Source: Gemmatimonadota bacterium (GTDB lineage Bacteria; Gemmatimonadota; Gemmatimonadetes; Longimicrobiales; Gaopeijiaceae). From it: a stretch of DNA of 14,387 bases. A program made the translations under genes and the position numbers. Location of the stretch: positions 1 to 14,387 of the forward strand of contig JAHHMJ010000313.1 in the NCBI GenBank assembly GCA_018678395.1. Reading direction: 5' to 3'. Below are positions 1 through 7,292 of the stretch, in pieces (the first letter of the stretch is position 1; each line of letters opens with the position of its first letter). The notes beneath the pieces are model-generated. The model was given only the letters and a program-made list of their open reading frames with translations, did no database searches and was not told where the DNA came from.

Positions 1-930
1 GCCCTCACCCTCGCGGTAGCCGCCCCGGCGACGGCACAGCTCGATCGCGCCGGGCTCGCCGCGGCCTGTGAAACGGCGGGAGGGGCGAGCGGGGACTGCC
101 TGCGCGCGGCGCTCGGCGCCGAGGCGATCGCCGGTGGGGTGGGCCTGGCGTTCTCGTTGGGCGACGAGTTCCCCGGATCGGCTTCGACCCTCGGCAAGCG
201 GTTCGGGACCACGCCCCGGGTCGCGGCGGCGGTACGCTTCGGAATGTCCGGGCTCGAACTGCCCGAGGGCTCCTCGGGCGTCGATGAGACGAGGTCCGCC
301 TGGGTCCCCTCGCTGCACGGCGCGGTGGCCGTGAGCCTCTTCGACGGTTTCCGTCCACGCCCGACCGTGGGCGGCGTCCTCGCGGTCGATCTCATCGCGA
401 CGGGTGACTTCGCTTTTCTCCCGTCCGGAGACGGCTTCGACGGCGCGGTTGCCGCGATCGGCTATGGGATCCGCCTGGGGGCCGTGCGGGAATCCTTCAG
501 CCTGCCCGGCATCACCGTGAGCGCGCTGCGCCGCCATGGGGGACGACTCGAGTGGGCCGGGGTCTCCGGAGACCGGCCCGGGGCCGTGGTGCTCGACGGC
601 ACGACGACCACCTCCTTGCGGGGCACGGTGGGTCGTGAGTTCCTCGCCCTCGGCATCCAGGCCGGCCTGGGTTGGGAACGGATCTCGGCAGACGGTACGC
701 TCGGTCCGGCCGGCCCCGCCGCATCGTCGGGCGCCGTGGTCTTCGAAGACGTCGAGGCCGATCGCATTCTCTTCTTCGGAGGGGTGACCTGGACGTGGTT
801 GGTCACGCAGTTGCACGCGGAACTCGGTTATGCGTCGGGCTTCGAATCGACGTCCGACCCCGCCGCCGGCGCGTTCGACCCGACCGCCGGAGCGCTGCTC
901 GCCAGCCTCACCTTCCGGATTCTGTTCTGA
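1..930 (+). CDS. Exported beta-barrel-like protein of unknown function (5' end missing)
   Basis: The reading frame is open from the first base, so the start lies upstream; 309 residues are visible. The first residues (ALTLAVAAPATAQ) look like the end of a signal peptide with an AxA-type cleavage site, so the protein is probably exported. The mature part is rich in Gly and in alternating hydrophobic/polar stretches, and it ends in LASLTFRILF. A C-terminal Phe after a strand-like segment is typical of outer-membrane beta-barrels. Two cysteines close to the predicted mature N-terminus (visible residues 23 and 33) could form a disulfide. I recognise no named family and do not assign a function; a porin-like or other surface barrel is an inference. 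The stop TGA at 928-930 shares its last base with the ribD ATG, so the gene is translationally coupled to the riboflavin operon although no link to riboflavin is apparent. Confidence 0.7.
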   Translation, partial: ALTLAVAAPATAQLDRAGLAAACETAGGASGDCLRAALGAEAIAGGVGLAFSLGDEFPGSASTLGKRFGTTPRVAAAVRFGMSGLELPEGSSGVDETRSAWVPSLHGAVAVSLFDGFRPRPTVGGVLAVDLIATGDFAFLPSGDGFDGAVAAIGYGIRLGAVRESFSLPGITVSALRRHGGRLEWAGVSGDRPGAVVLDGTTTTSLRGTVGREFLALGIQAGLGWERISADGTLGPAGPAASSGAVVFEDVEADRILFFGGVTWTWLVTQLHAELGYASGFESTSDPAAGAFDPTAGALLASLTFRILF

Positions 931-2054
931 TGTCGACGACGCCCCCGCTCTCCGACGCCGACCGGGCACATCTCGGGCGGGCCGTCGCGTTGGGACGGCG
1001 TGGCTGGGGCCGCGTCCACCCGAATCCCATGGTCGGATGCGTGCTGGTACGCGACGGCGAGGTCGTGGCGGAGGGGTGGCACGGCGAGTTCGGTGGGCCC
1101 CACGCGGAGACGGTCGCGCTCGAAGCGGCCGGGCCTGCCGCCCGCGGAGCCACCGCCTACGTGTCGCTCGAGCCGTGTCGGCACGAGGGCAAGACGCCCG
1201 CGTGCACCCGAGCGCTCATGGCGAGTGGCGTGGCGCGGGTGGTCTTCGGTGCGGCCGATCCGGGCGCCGAGTCGGGAGGCGGCGGAGCGGAGCTCGCGCG
1301 AGCCGGGATCGAGGTCGTGGGGCCCGTCTTCGACGAGCCCGAGGCCCACAGCCTGAACCCTGCGTTCCACCATCGCTTCGCGTCGGCCTTGCCGTGGGTG
1401 GCCCTCAAGCTCGCGGTGTCGCTGGACGGGCGCATCGCCGAGCGCGAAGGCGTGCGCACGACGCTCAGCGGCTCCGAGTCCGCCGCGGCCGTCCACACGC
1501 TCCGCGCGGGCTTCGACGGCATTCTCGTGGGCGGCACGACCGGGCGGGTGGACGACCCCCTGCTGACGGTGCGGGGTGCGGTGGAACCCCGCGTTCCCCC
1601 GGTACGGATCGTTCTCGATCCGGCGGCCGCGATCCCGAGCGATGCAGCGGTCTTCGAGGCCGCCGCCGAGGTGCCGCTGTGGGTGTTCACCCGCGACGAC
1701 GCCGCCGAGGCCGAGCTCGAGCGTCTCGAGACGGCGGGGGCGTCGGTCCACCCGGTGCCCGCGATCGGCCCGCACGAGCTCGATCTCGGCCACGTGCTGC
1801 GTCATTGTGCCGTGGCGGGAGTGGGCGCGATTCTCTGTGAGGGGGGCGGCCGACTCGCGGCGTCACTCCTGAACGGAGACTTCGTCCGGCGACTGTATTG
1901 GGTCGTCGTACCCCGGCTTCTGGGTACCGAAGGCGTGCCGGCATTCCCCGACGTCGTCGGTTCGGACGCGGCAGGCGTGGTCTGGACACCCGCCGAGCCC
2001 GCCCGCCTGCGGGGCCCGGACACATGGATCACCCTCGACCGACGGGAGGCGTAA
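930..2054 (+). CDS. ribD: Bifunctional diaminohydroxyphosphoribosylaminopyrimidine deaminase / 5-amino-6-(5-phosphoribosylamino)uracil reductase
   Basis: RibD carries out the second and third steps of riboflavin synthesis in the cytoplasm: deamination of the pyrimidine made from GTP by RibA, then NADPH-dependent reduction of its ribose side chain. The 374-residue length matches the fused family (about 370). The N-terminal deaminase shows HPNPMVG (residues 30-36), the zinc His and catalytic Glu in PHAE (His58, Glu60), and the zinc cysteines in PCRHEGKTPAC (Cys83, Cys92). The C-terminal reductase domain begins near LPWVALKLAVSLDGRIAE and contains VDDPLLTVR and CEGGGRLAASLL. The reductase segment usually reading W-I-T-G/S is TTLSGSES here, a mild divergence. 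The start ATG at 930 is chosen because it precedes the conserved N-terminus and overlaps the previous stop; the frame is open further upstream but nothing there is conserved. The ribE start follows its stop directly. Confidence 0.97.
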   Translation: MSTTPPLSDADRAHLGRAVALGRRGWGRVHPNPMVGCVLVRDGEVVAEGWHGEFGGPHAETVALEAAGPAARGATAYVSLEPCRHEGKTPACTRALMASGVARVVFGAADPGAESGGGGAELARAGIEVVGPVFDEPEAHSLNPAFHHRFASALPWVALKLAVSLDGRIAEREGVRTTLSGSESAAAVHTLRAGFDGILVGGTTGRVDDPLLTVRGAVEPRVPPVRIVLDPAAAIPSDAAVFEAAAEVPLWVFTRDDAAEAELERLETAGASVHPVPAIGPHELDLGHVLRHCAVAGVGAILCEGGGRLAASLLNGDFVRRLYWVVVPRLLGTEGVPAFPDVVGSDAAGVVWTPAEPARLRGPDTWITLDRREA

Positions 2055-2693
2055 GTGTTCACCGGAATCGTGACCGGCGTGGGCCGGGTGGCTCGCGTCG
2101 AGGACGTCGAGGGCGCGCGACGCATCGAGATCGAGGCGCCCGAGGGCTTTCTGGAAGGGGTGGTTCCGGGCGACTCGATCGCGGTCGACGGCGCCTGCCT
2201 CACCCCGGTGGGGCTCGAGGGTCGCCACTTCAAGATCGACGCGGTGCTCTCGACGCTCGAGCGCACCGTCGCCGGACGCTATCAGCCCGGCGTGCGAGTC
2301 AATCTGGAGCGCGCGCTGGCGTGGGGCGGACGCCTGGACGGCCACCTCGTGCAGGGCCACGTCGACGGCGTGGGCCACGTCGTCGACGTGGACCACCAGG
2401 GCGAGACCGTGTTTCTGACCTTCACGCTACCGCCGGACGTCTGGGTCGAGACGATCCTGCACGGCAGCATCGCCCTGAACGGCGTGAGCCTCACCGTCAG
2501 TCGGATGGAGCCCCCGGACCGGGTCCAGATCGCCATCATCCCGCATACCTGGACGCACACGAACTTCGTCGATCTCGAGCCGGGAAGCCCGGTGAACGTC
2601 GAGGGGGATCTGCTGGGGAAGTACGTGGGTAGAATTCTGGCTGTGCGCTATGGCGCGTCACCGGGCAACGAACCGTCCGCCCCGGATCGCTGA
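2055..2693 (+). CDS. ribE: Riboflavin synthase, alpha subunit
   Basis: This enzyme converts two molecules of 6,7-dimethyl-8-ribityllumazine into riboflavin plus the pyrimidine that RibH recycles. The protein has 212 residues, as usual, and starts with the family hallmark MFTGIV, which fixes the GTG start at 2055 immediately after the ribD stop. A GGGAGG Shine-Dalgarno at 2044-2049, inside the end of ribD, is correctly spaced for it. The two repeated lumazine-binding halves are visible: GDSIAVDGACLT (residues 39-50, Cys48) in the first and GSIALNGVSLTV in the second. Linking and closing motifs GHLVQGHVDG, IPHTWTHTNF and VNVEGDLLGKYV also match. The gene is called ribC or ribE depending on the organism. 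A 14-base gap separates it from ribBA. Confidence 0.97.
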   Translation: MFTGIVTGVGRVARVEDVEGARRIEIEAPEGFLEGVVPGDSIAVDGACLTPVGLEGRHFKIDAVLSTLERTVAGRYQPGVRVNLERALAWGGRLDGHLVQGHVDGVGHVVDVDHQGETVFLTFTLPPDVWVETILHGSIALNGVSLTVSRMEPPDRVQIAIIPHTWTHTNFVDLEPGSPVNVEGDLLGKYVGRILAVRYGASPGNEPSAPDR

Positions 2694-2707
2694 ACAGGAT
2701 CAACGGA

Positions 2708-3907
2708 ATGCCCTTCGATCGAGTCGAAGACGCCCTGGAAGACGTTCGCCAGGGGCGCATGATCATCGTCGCCGACGACGAGGACCGCGAAAACGAGGGC
2801 GATCTCGTGTGCGCGGCCGAGGCCGCGACGCCCGAGCTGGTCAACTTCATGGCCCGCTTCGGCCGCGGTCTGATCTGCGTGGCGCTCACGCGCGAACGGG
2901 CCGACGAGCTCGGCCTTCCGCCGATGACGGACCACAACACCGACCCGAAGGGCACCGCCTTCACGATCTCGGTGGATGCCGACCCGCGCTTCGGCGTGAC
3001 GACGGGCATCAGCGCGCACGATCGCGCGGTCACCATCCGCCGCCTCGTCGACCCGGGGGCTCGTCCCGACGACTTCCGCCGTCCCGGGCACGTGTTCCCC
3101 CTGCGCGCCAAACCCGGTGGCGTTCTGCGCCGCGTGGGTCAGACCGAGGCGGGGGTGGACCTCGCCCGGATGGCGGGCTTCTCGCCGGCCGGAGTGATCT
3201 GCGAGATCCTCAAGGACGACGGCACGATGGCGCGGCGACCCGAGCTCGAGGAGTTCGCTCGGGAACACGGTCTCAAGTACATCACGGTGGCGCAGTTGGT
3301 CGCCTACCGCCTGGCCAACGAGCGCCTGGTGCGTCGGATCGCCGAGGCGGAGCTGCCGACCCGCCACGGGCTGTTCAAGGTGATCGCCTTCCGGAGCCTG
3401 GTCGACGAACGCGAGCATCTGGCGGTGGTGCGGGGCGACATCGAGGGCAAGGAGGACGTGCTCGTCCGCATGCACTCGGAGTGCCTTACGGGCGACGTTC
3501 TGGGATCGCAGCGCTGCGACTGCGGCGAACAGCTGGACCTCGCCCTGGCGCGCATCGCCGAGGCCGGGGAGGGCGCGCTGGTCTATCTGCGCCAGGAAGG
3601 GCGGGGGATCGGTCTCGGCAACAAGATCCGGGCGTACGCCCTCCAGGACGAGGGGCAGGACACGGTCCAGGCGAACGAGTCGCTGGGATTCAAGCCGGAC
3701 CTGCGCGATTACGGGATCGGAGCCCAGATCCTCCTCGATCTCGGGCTGAGCACGATTCGCATCCTCACCAACAACCCGCGCAAGATCGTCGGTCTCGACG
3801 GATACGACCTCGAGATCACGGGGCGTGAGCCGCTCCAGGTCTCGCCCGGCGAGCACAACGAGCGGTACCTCGAGACGAAGCGCACCCGAATGGGACACAT
3901 CCTGTGA
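2708..3907 (+). CDS. ribBA: Bifunctional 3,4-dihydroxy-2-butanone-4-phosphate synthase / GTP cyclohydrolase II
   Basis: RibBA opens both branches of riboflavin synthesis. The N-terminal domain turns ribulose 5-phosphate into the four-carbon unit used by RibH; the C-terminal domain opens the GTP ring to give the RibD substrate. The 399-residue length is typical of the fusion. The RibB half shows the acidic metal site DDEDRENEGDLV, the TTGISAHDRAVTIRRL region and RPGHVFPLRA. The RibA half shows the zinc-binding HSECLTGDVLGSQRCDC (Cys259, Cys270, Cys272), then QEGRGIGLGNKIRAY, PDLRDYGIGAQIL and LTNNPRKI. It ends with YLETKRTRMGHIL, the usual C-terminal signature, so it is complete. Its stop TGA (3905-3907) overlaps the GTG of ribH by three bases. 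With all catalytic motifs in both halves, both activities are expected. Confidence 0.97.
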   Translation: MPFDRVEDALEDVRQGRMIIVADDEDRENEGDLVCAAEAATPELVNFMARFGRGLICVALTRERADELGLPPMTDHNTDPKGTAFTISVDADPRFGVTTGISAHDRAVTIRRLVDPGARPDDFRRPGHVFPLRAKPGGVLRRVGQTEAGVDLARMAGFSPAGVICEILKDDGTMARRPELEEFAREHGLKYITVAQLVAYRLANERLVRRIAEAELPTRHGLFKVIAFRSLVDEREHLAVVRGDIEGKEDVLVRMHSECLTGDVLGSQRCDCGEQLDLALARIAEAGEGALVYLRQEGRGIGLGNKIRAYALQDEGQDTVQANESLGFKPDLRDYGIGAQILLDLGLSTIRILTNNPRKIVGLDGYDLEITGREPLQVSPGEHNERYLETKRTRMGHIL

Positions 3908-4389
3908 GCGGACCCGGATCCTACGTCGACGCGCTCGACGGCTCGCTGGACGGGCGGGGGCTGCGGGTGGCTCTCCTGTGCACCCGCTTCCACGGCGAGA
4001 TCACCGAGACCCTGCTGGAGCGGTGCCTCGCGACCCTGGCCGACCACGGCGTGCAGGATGACGCGGCCGAGGTCGTTCGTGTTCCCGGGGCGTGGGAGCT
4101 GCCCCAGGCCGCCGCCCGCATCGCGTCGCTCGACCGCCACGACGTCATCGTCGCCATCGGGTGCGTGATCCGGGGCGATACACCGCACTTCGACTACGTC
4201 GCCGGTGAAGCCACCCGGGGGCTCGGCGAGGTCGCCCGGGACTACGACCGCCCGGTGATCTTCGGTGTGCTCACGACGGACACCGAGGCGCAGGCGTGGG
4301 AACGGGCCCGTGAGGACGGACAGGACAAGGGCCGCGAGCTGGGGCTGGCCGCCCTCGAGATGAGTCTCCTCTACCGTCGCCTCGCATGA
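3904..4389 (+). CDS. ribH: 6,7-dimethyl-8-ribityllumazine synthase
   Basis: RibH condenses the RibBA butanone phosphate with the ribitylamino-pyrimidine to give the lumazine substrate of RibE, and normally forms large pentamer-based shells. The protein has 161 residues, the family norm. Visible motifs are the substrate-stacking TRFHGEIT near residue 30, VPGAWELPQAA, the catalytic-histidine segment GCVIRGDTPHFDYV, PVIFGVLTTDTEAQAWER and the phosphate-site region DKGRELGLAALEM. Two motif positions differ from the common form: RFN reads RFH and NKG reads DKG. The start is the GTG overlapping the ribBA stop. A first ATG further in would remove the core strand, so GTG is preferred. The stop overlaps the nusB ATG by four bases. 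Confidence 0.96.
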   Translation: MSGPGSYVDALDGSLDGRGLRVALLCTRFHGEITETLLERCLATLADHGVQDDAAEVVRVPGAWELPQAAARIASLDRHDVIVAIGCVIRGDTPHFDYVAGEATRGLGEVARDYDRPVIFGVLTTDTEAQAWERAREDGQDKGRELGLAALEMSLLYRRLA

Positions 4390-4844
4390 GCGAGACCTTC
4401 TCCAACCGGCGCGAGCGGATCGACCGGGTTCGCGCCCGTGCCTGGGCACTCCAGGTCCTGTACCGGTGGGAGGCGGGCGGGAGCGGTGGCAGCAACCTGC
4501 GGGACGCCCTCGTCGAGACGACGGCTACCCGCCTGGTTTCGCCTCGCCGGCTCCCCTACGTGCGACTGCTTCTGGGCACCGTCGACGAGAACCTCGAGGA
4601 GATCGATGCTCGACTCCGGCGGTCGCTGGACAACTGGCGTATGGAGCGGCTGTCGGCCATCGATCGCGGTGTGTTGAGGTTGGCGACGGCGGAGCTGCTC
4701 TATCTCGAGCAGATCCCTCCGAAAGTCGCCATCCAGGAGGCCGTCCGGCTGGCCGAGCAGTACGGGGGGCCCGAGTCCCCGCGATTCGTGAACGGGGTGC
4801 TCGATGCGCTGTACCGGCGGATGACCACGGATCTGGGGGGGTGA
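4386..4844 (+). CDS. nusB: Transcription antitermination factor NusB
   Basis: NusB pairs with NusE (ribosomal protein S10) on boxA RNA in the antitermination complex that keeps RNA polymerase going through rRNA operons. The 152-residue protein is all-helical in character. It has the RARAWALQVLY segment (residues 16-26) matching the family's conserved R-x-x-A-x-Q-x-L-Y start, a central IDRGVLRLATAELLYL helix, and the C-terminal VAIQEAVRLAEQYGGPESPRFVNGVLD region typical of NusB. The ATG overlaps the ribH stop as ATGA, and no separate Shine-Dalgarno is evident, so translation probably depends on ribH. The ribH-nusB pairing is widespread in bacteria. The stop at 4842-4844 overlaps the GTG of the glycosyltransferase. 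Confidence 0.96.
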   Translation: MSETFSNRRERIDRVRARAWALQVLYRWEAGGSGGSNLRDALVETTATRLVSPRRLPYVRLLLGTVDENLEEIDARLRRSLDNWRMERLSAIDRGVLRLATAELLYLEQIPPKVAIQEAVRLAEQYGGPESPRFVNGVLDALYRRMTTDLGG

Positions 4845-5971
4845 CCCTGCGCGTCCTCGTGGTGAACTGGCAGGATCGGGAGAACCCCCTCGCCGGGGGT
4901 GCCGAGATCCACTTTCACGAGGTCTTCTCCCGGCTCGTCCAACGCGGACACTCGGTGGACCTGCTCTGTTCGGGGTGGCCGGGGGCGGAGCCGCGCACGC
5001 AGTTGGACGGGATCGACGTGCATCGGACCGGGGGCCGCCTGTCCTTCGCACTCCGCGCCCGCTCGTACTTTCGACGGCACCTCTCCGACGTCCCCTACGA
5101 CGTGCTCGTCGAGGACCTGAACAAGGTGCCGTTGGCGACGCCGCGCTGGGGCGGGCCACCGGTCGTCGTTCTGGTCCACCACCTCTTCGGGACGACGGCC
5201 TTCCGCGAAGCCTCGTTCCCGGTGGCGCTGGGGACCTGGCTCATGGAGCGACGCATCCCCCGGCTCTTCGCCGACGTGCCGGCCATCGCCGTATCCGAGA
5301 GCACGCGGCAGGACTGGATCGCGCGCGGGCTCCCGGCGGATCGGGTCCGCGTCATTCCCAACGGCATCGCCCTGGACCACTACCGACCCGACCCGAGCGC
5401 GACGCCGTTCGACGATCCCACCGTGCTCTTCCTGGGTCGCCTGAAGCGCTACAAGAGCGTGGACGTGGTCGTCCGTGCCGTCGCTCGATTGCGGGATCGG
5501 GGTGTGAAGGTGCGCTTCCTGATCGCCGGCAAGGGCGACGACGAGCCGCGCATTCGAGCACTGGTCGATCGCCTTGGGTTGGACGACCGGGTCGACTTCC
5601 TGGGATTCGTGACCGAAGCCGAGAAGCTCGACCTCCTGCGGCGCTCGTGGCTGCACGTGCTGCCGTCCCCGAAGGAGGGGTGGGGCATCACGGTCGTCGA
5701 GGCGGGTGCGTGCGGAACCGCTTCGCTCGCGAGCGACGCACCGGGTCTGCGCGACTCGGTCCGGGACGGCGAAACCGGCGTTCTCGTTCCCTACGGCGAG
5801 ATCGACCAGTGGGCGTCCGAACTCGAGCGACTGCTCGCCGACCGGGCCGAGAGGGAACGCCTCGGCGCCGGGGCCATCGCATACGCCCAGCAGTTCACGT
5901 GGGAGGCGGCGGCCGACGGGGTCGAAGAGGTCCTCCGCGACCGGGTAGCCCCCACGCCGGGGCGGACCTAG
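4841..5971 (+). CDS. GT4-type glycosyltransferase
   Basis: This 376-residue protein has the two Rossmann-like halves of a GT-B glycosyltransferase. It probably transfers an activated sugar to a lipid, glycan or small molecule at the cytoplasmic face; donor and acceptor cannot be told. The N-terminal half begins RVLVVNWQDRENPLAGGAE, with the glycine-rich acceptor-side loop common in GT4 enzymes. The C-terminal donor-binding half has VRVIPNGIALDHY, VLFLGRLKRYKS, a VRFLIAGKG strand, and the diagnostic E-x7-E in KEGWGITVVEAGACG (Glu279, Glu287). The start is the GTG at 4841, overlapping the nusB stop, because conserved residues begin at once after it. The frame is open into nusB but carries nothing conserved there. 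It is the last member of the uninterrupted run; a 40-base gap follows before hpf. No neighbouring glycan gene suggests a pathway. Confidence 0.92.
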   Translation: MTLRVLVVNWQDRENPLAGGAEIHFHEVFSRLVQRGHSVDLLCSGWPGAEPRTQLDGIDVHRTGGRLSFALRARSYFRRHLSDVPYDVLVEDLNKVPLATPRWGGPPVVVLVHHLFGTTAFREASFPVALGTWLMERRIPRLFADVPAIAVSESTRQDWIARGLPADRVRVIPNGIALDHYRPDPSATPFDDPTVLFLGRLKRYKSVDVVVRAVARLRDRGVKVRFLIAGKGDDEPRIRALVDRLGLDDRVDFLGFVTEAEKLDLLRRSWLHVLPSPKEGWGITVVEAGACGTASLASDAPGLRDSVRDGETGVLVPYGEIDQWASELERLLADRAERERLGAGAIAYAQQFTWEAAADGVEEVLRDRVAPTPGRT

Positions 5972-5978
5972 CTTTCGG

Positions 5979-5986
5979 TATACATT
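5979..5986 (+). promoter_or_regulatory. Possible -10 element upstream of hpf
   Basis: The 40-base gap between the glycosyltransferase and hpf contains TATACATT, a conspicuous AT-rich patch in very GC-rich surroundings, placed about 26 bases before the hpf ATG. TATACA matches the -10 consensus well. No convincing -35 hexamer is seen 16-18 bases upstream. A promoter here would let hpf-hprK-PTS be expressed separately from the riboflavin/nusB run, but that is inference. Confidence 0.33.
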
Positions 5987-6001
5987 CGACGTTCACCTGT
6001 T

Positions 6002-6007
6002 AGGAGG
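6002..6007 (+). promoter_or_regulatory. Strong Shine-Dalgarno of hpf
   Basis: AGGAGG lies four bases before the ATG at 6012 and is one of the clearest ribosome-binding sites in the window. Most other genes rely on overlapping stops and starts. It fixes the hpf start and suggests efficient independent initiation after the gap. Confidence 0.8.
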
Positions 6008-6011
6008 CTGC

Positions 6012-6308
6012 ATGCGAGTGCAGATCACGGCGCGTCATTGTGACCTTTCCGACCCCGTGCGCGAGCGCGCCCAGGAGTTGAGTGAGAAGCTCACCCGGTT
6101 CGATCCGAGGGTCTCCGGCGCCGACCTGATCTTCGAAGAGGAGAAGCGCTCGAAGAAGGTCGAAGCGATCCTCTCGCTCGACCGAGTCGATCGCATCGTC
6201 GCCTCCGCCGAGGGCCAGGAGTGGATGGGAATGCTCGATAAGCTCTTCGATCGGCTGTCCCGGCAGGTCCGCCGGAGCCGCTCGCAGGCGGTGGACCACA
6301 AGGCCTGA
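6012..6308 (+). CDS. hpf: Ribosome hibernation-promoting factor, short form
   Basis: Hpf/RaiA-type proteins bind the small-subunit decoding centre and park ribosomes in an inactive state when growth slows. The 98-residue length is that of the short form, which lacks the C-terminal dimerisation domain of long Hpf. The protein starts MRVQITARHCDLSDPVRERA, matching the family's N-terminal strand and helix, continues with the LTRFDPRVSGADLIFEEEKR region and ends with a basic tail (VRRSRSQAVDHKA) suited to rRNA contact. It follows a 40-base gap with a strong ribosome-binding site and precedes hprK by 18 bases. In Proteobacteria hpf often sits with rpoN, ptsN, hprK and rapZ; here only the hprK/PTS part of that neighbourhood is kept. 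Confidence 0.93.
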   Translation: MRVQITARHCDLSDPVRERAQELSEKLTRFDPRVSGADLIFEEEKRSKKVEAILSLDRVDRIVASAEGQEWMGMLDKLFDRLSRQVRRSRSQAVDHKA

Positions 6309-6326
6309 CCCAGGCCGGAGGCCCGG

Positions 6327-7292
6327 ATGTCGCCCCCCTCCAACTCGGCGTTCGGGACCCCCGTCACGGTCGCGGACATCCTCGACACGAAGGCCGAGAT
6401 CCTCGACCTCGAGATGCTGACGCCGGGGGTACGTCTGGACCGCGTCGTCGACGACCCCGACATCTCGTCGCCCGGACTCGCACTGGCGGGCTTCACCGCC
6501 CGCTTTCCGTCGGGCCGCATGCAGGTGCTGGGCGAGACCGAGATGACCTATCTCGCCTCGCTCGATCCCGCGGTCATGCGGTCGAGGCTCGAGGCGCTCT
6601 TCGAGTTCGAGATCCCCGCCCTCTTCGTCACGAAGGGCCAGGACGTGCCCGCGGTGCTGATCGAACTGGCGTCCGCCGCGGGGGTCCCCGTCATTCTCTC
6701 CGGGACTACGACGAAGGATTTCTACTGGCGCATCAAGCCGTTCCTCGAAGCGGCCCTCGCGCCCAGCGAGCACCTGCACGGCTCGCTCGCCGACGTGTAC
6801 GGGGTGGGACTGCTCTTCGTCGGCAAGTCGGGCGTGGGCAAGAGCGAATGCGTGCTCGACCTCGTCGAGCGGGGCCACCGGCTCGTTGCCGACGATCTCG
6901 TGCTGGCGCACCGGCGGGGGAACGACGTCCTCCTGGGGCGGGGCCACCCGCTGCAGCGGCACCACATGGAGATCCGCGGGATCGGCATCATCGACATCCG
7001 CGCGCTTTTCGGTGTGCGGGCCATCCGGCAGCAGAAGCGCATCGAGGTGGTGGTCAACCTCGAGCACTGGGACGAGGCGCGGACCTACACCCGTACCGGG
7101 CTCGAGACGGAGTCGACCGAGATCCTCGGGGTCACCCTTCCGCGTGTGACCGTCCCGCTGAACCCGGGCAAGAACATCACCGTCATCTCCGAGGTGGTCG
7201 CCATGAACCACCTGCTGCGCTACTCGGGTCTCGATTCGGCCGAGGCGTTCGACAATCACCTGCGCGCCTATCTGGAGCAGGACTATGAGTGA
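6327..7292 (+). CDS. hprK: HPr(Ser) kinase/phosphorylase
   Basis: HprK phosphorylates HPr on Ser46 when ATP and glycolytic intermediates are plentiful, and removes the phosphate when phosphate dominates. It thereby sets how much HPr is free for sugar transport. The 321-residue length is normal. The N-terminal domain spans about residues 1-135. The catalytic domain shows the conserved LHG (His151), the Walker A GKSGVGKSE (residues 166-174), the RGHRLVADD segment (Asp189, Asp190), the family signature EIRGIGIIDI (from Glu215) and PLNPGKNITVISEVVAMNHLLR near the C-terminus. All key residues for both activities are present. A GGAGG at 6317-6321 is five bases before the ATG. The 3' end overlaps the EIIA gene by eight bases. 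Its target HPr, with Ser46, is encoded six genes in, five genes downstream. Confidence 0.97.
   Translation: MSPPSNSAFGTPVTVADILDTKAEILDLEMLTPGVRLDRVVDDPDISSPGLALAGFTARFPSGRMQVLGETEMTYLASLDPAVMRSRLEALFEFEIPALFVTKGQDVPAVLIELASAAGVPVILSGTTTKDFYWRIKPFLEAALAPSEHLHGSLADVYGVGLLFVGKSGVGKSECVLDLVERGHRLVADDLVLAHRRGNDVLLGRGHPLQRHHMEIRGIGIIDIRALFGVRAIRQQKRIEVVVNLEHWDEARTYTRTGLETESTEILGVTLPRVTVPLNPGKNITVISEVVAMNHLLRYSGLDSAEAFDNHLRAYLEQDYE

Noticed and set aside
2648..3898. A 416-codon minus-strand frame opposite ribBA
   Set aside because: Antisense shadow; the plus-strand RibBA motifs are complete.
6305..6325. Small inverted repeat GGCCT/AGGCC in the hpf-hprK gap
   Set aside because: The arms are about five bases and overlap the ribosome-binding site region; too short to support a terminator or operator.
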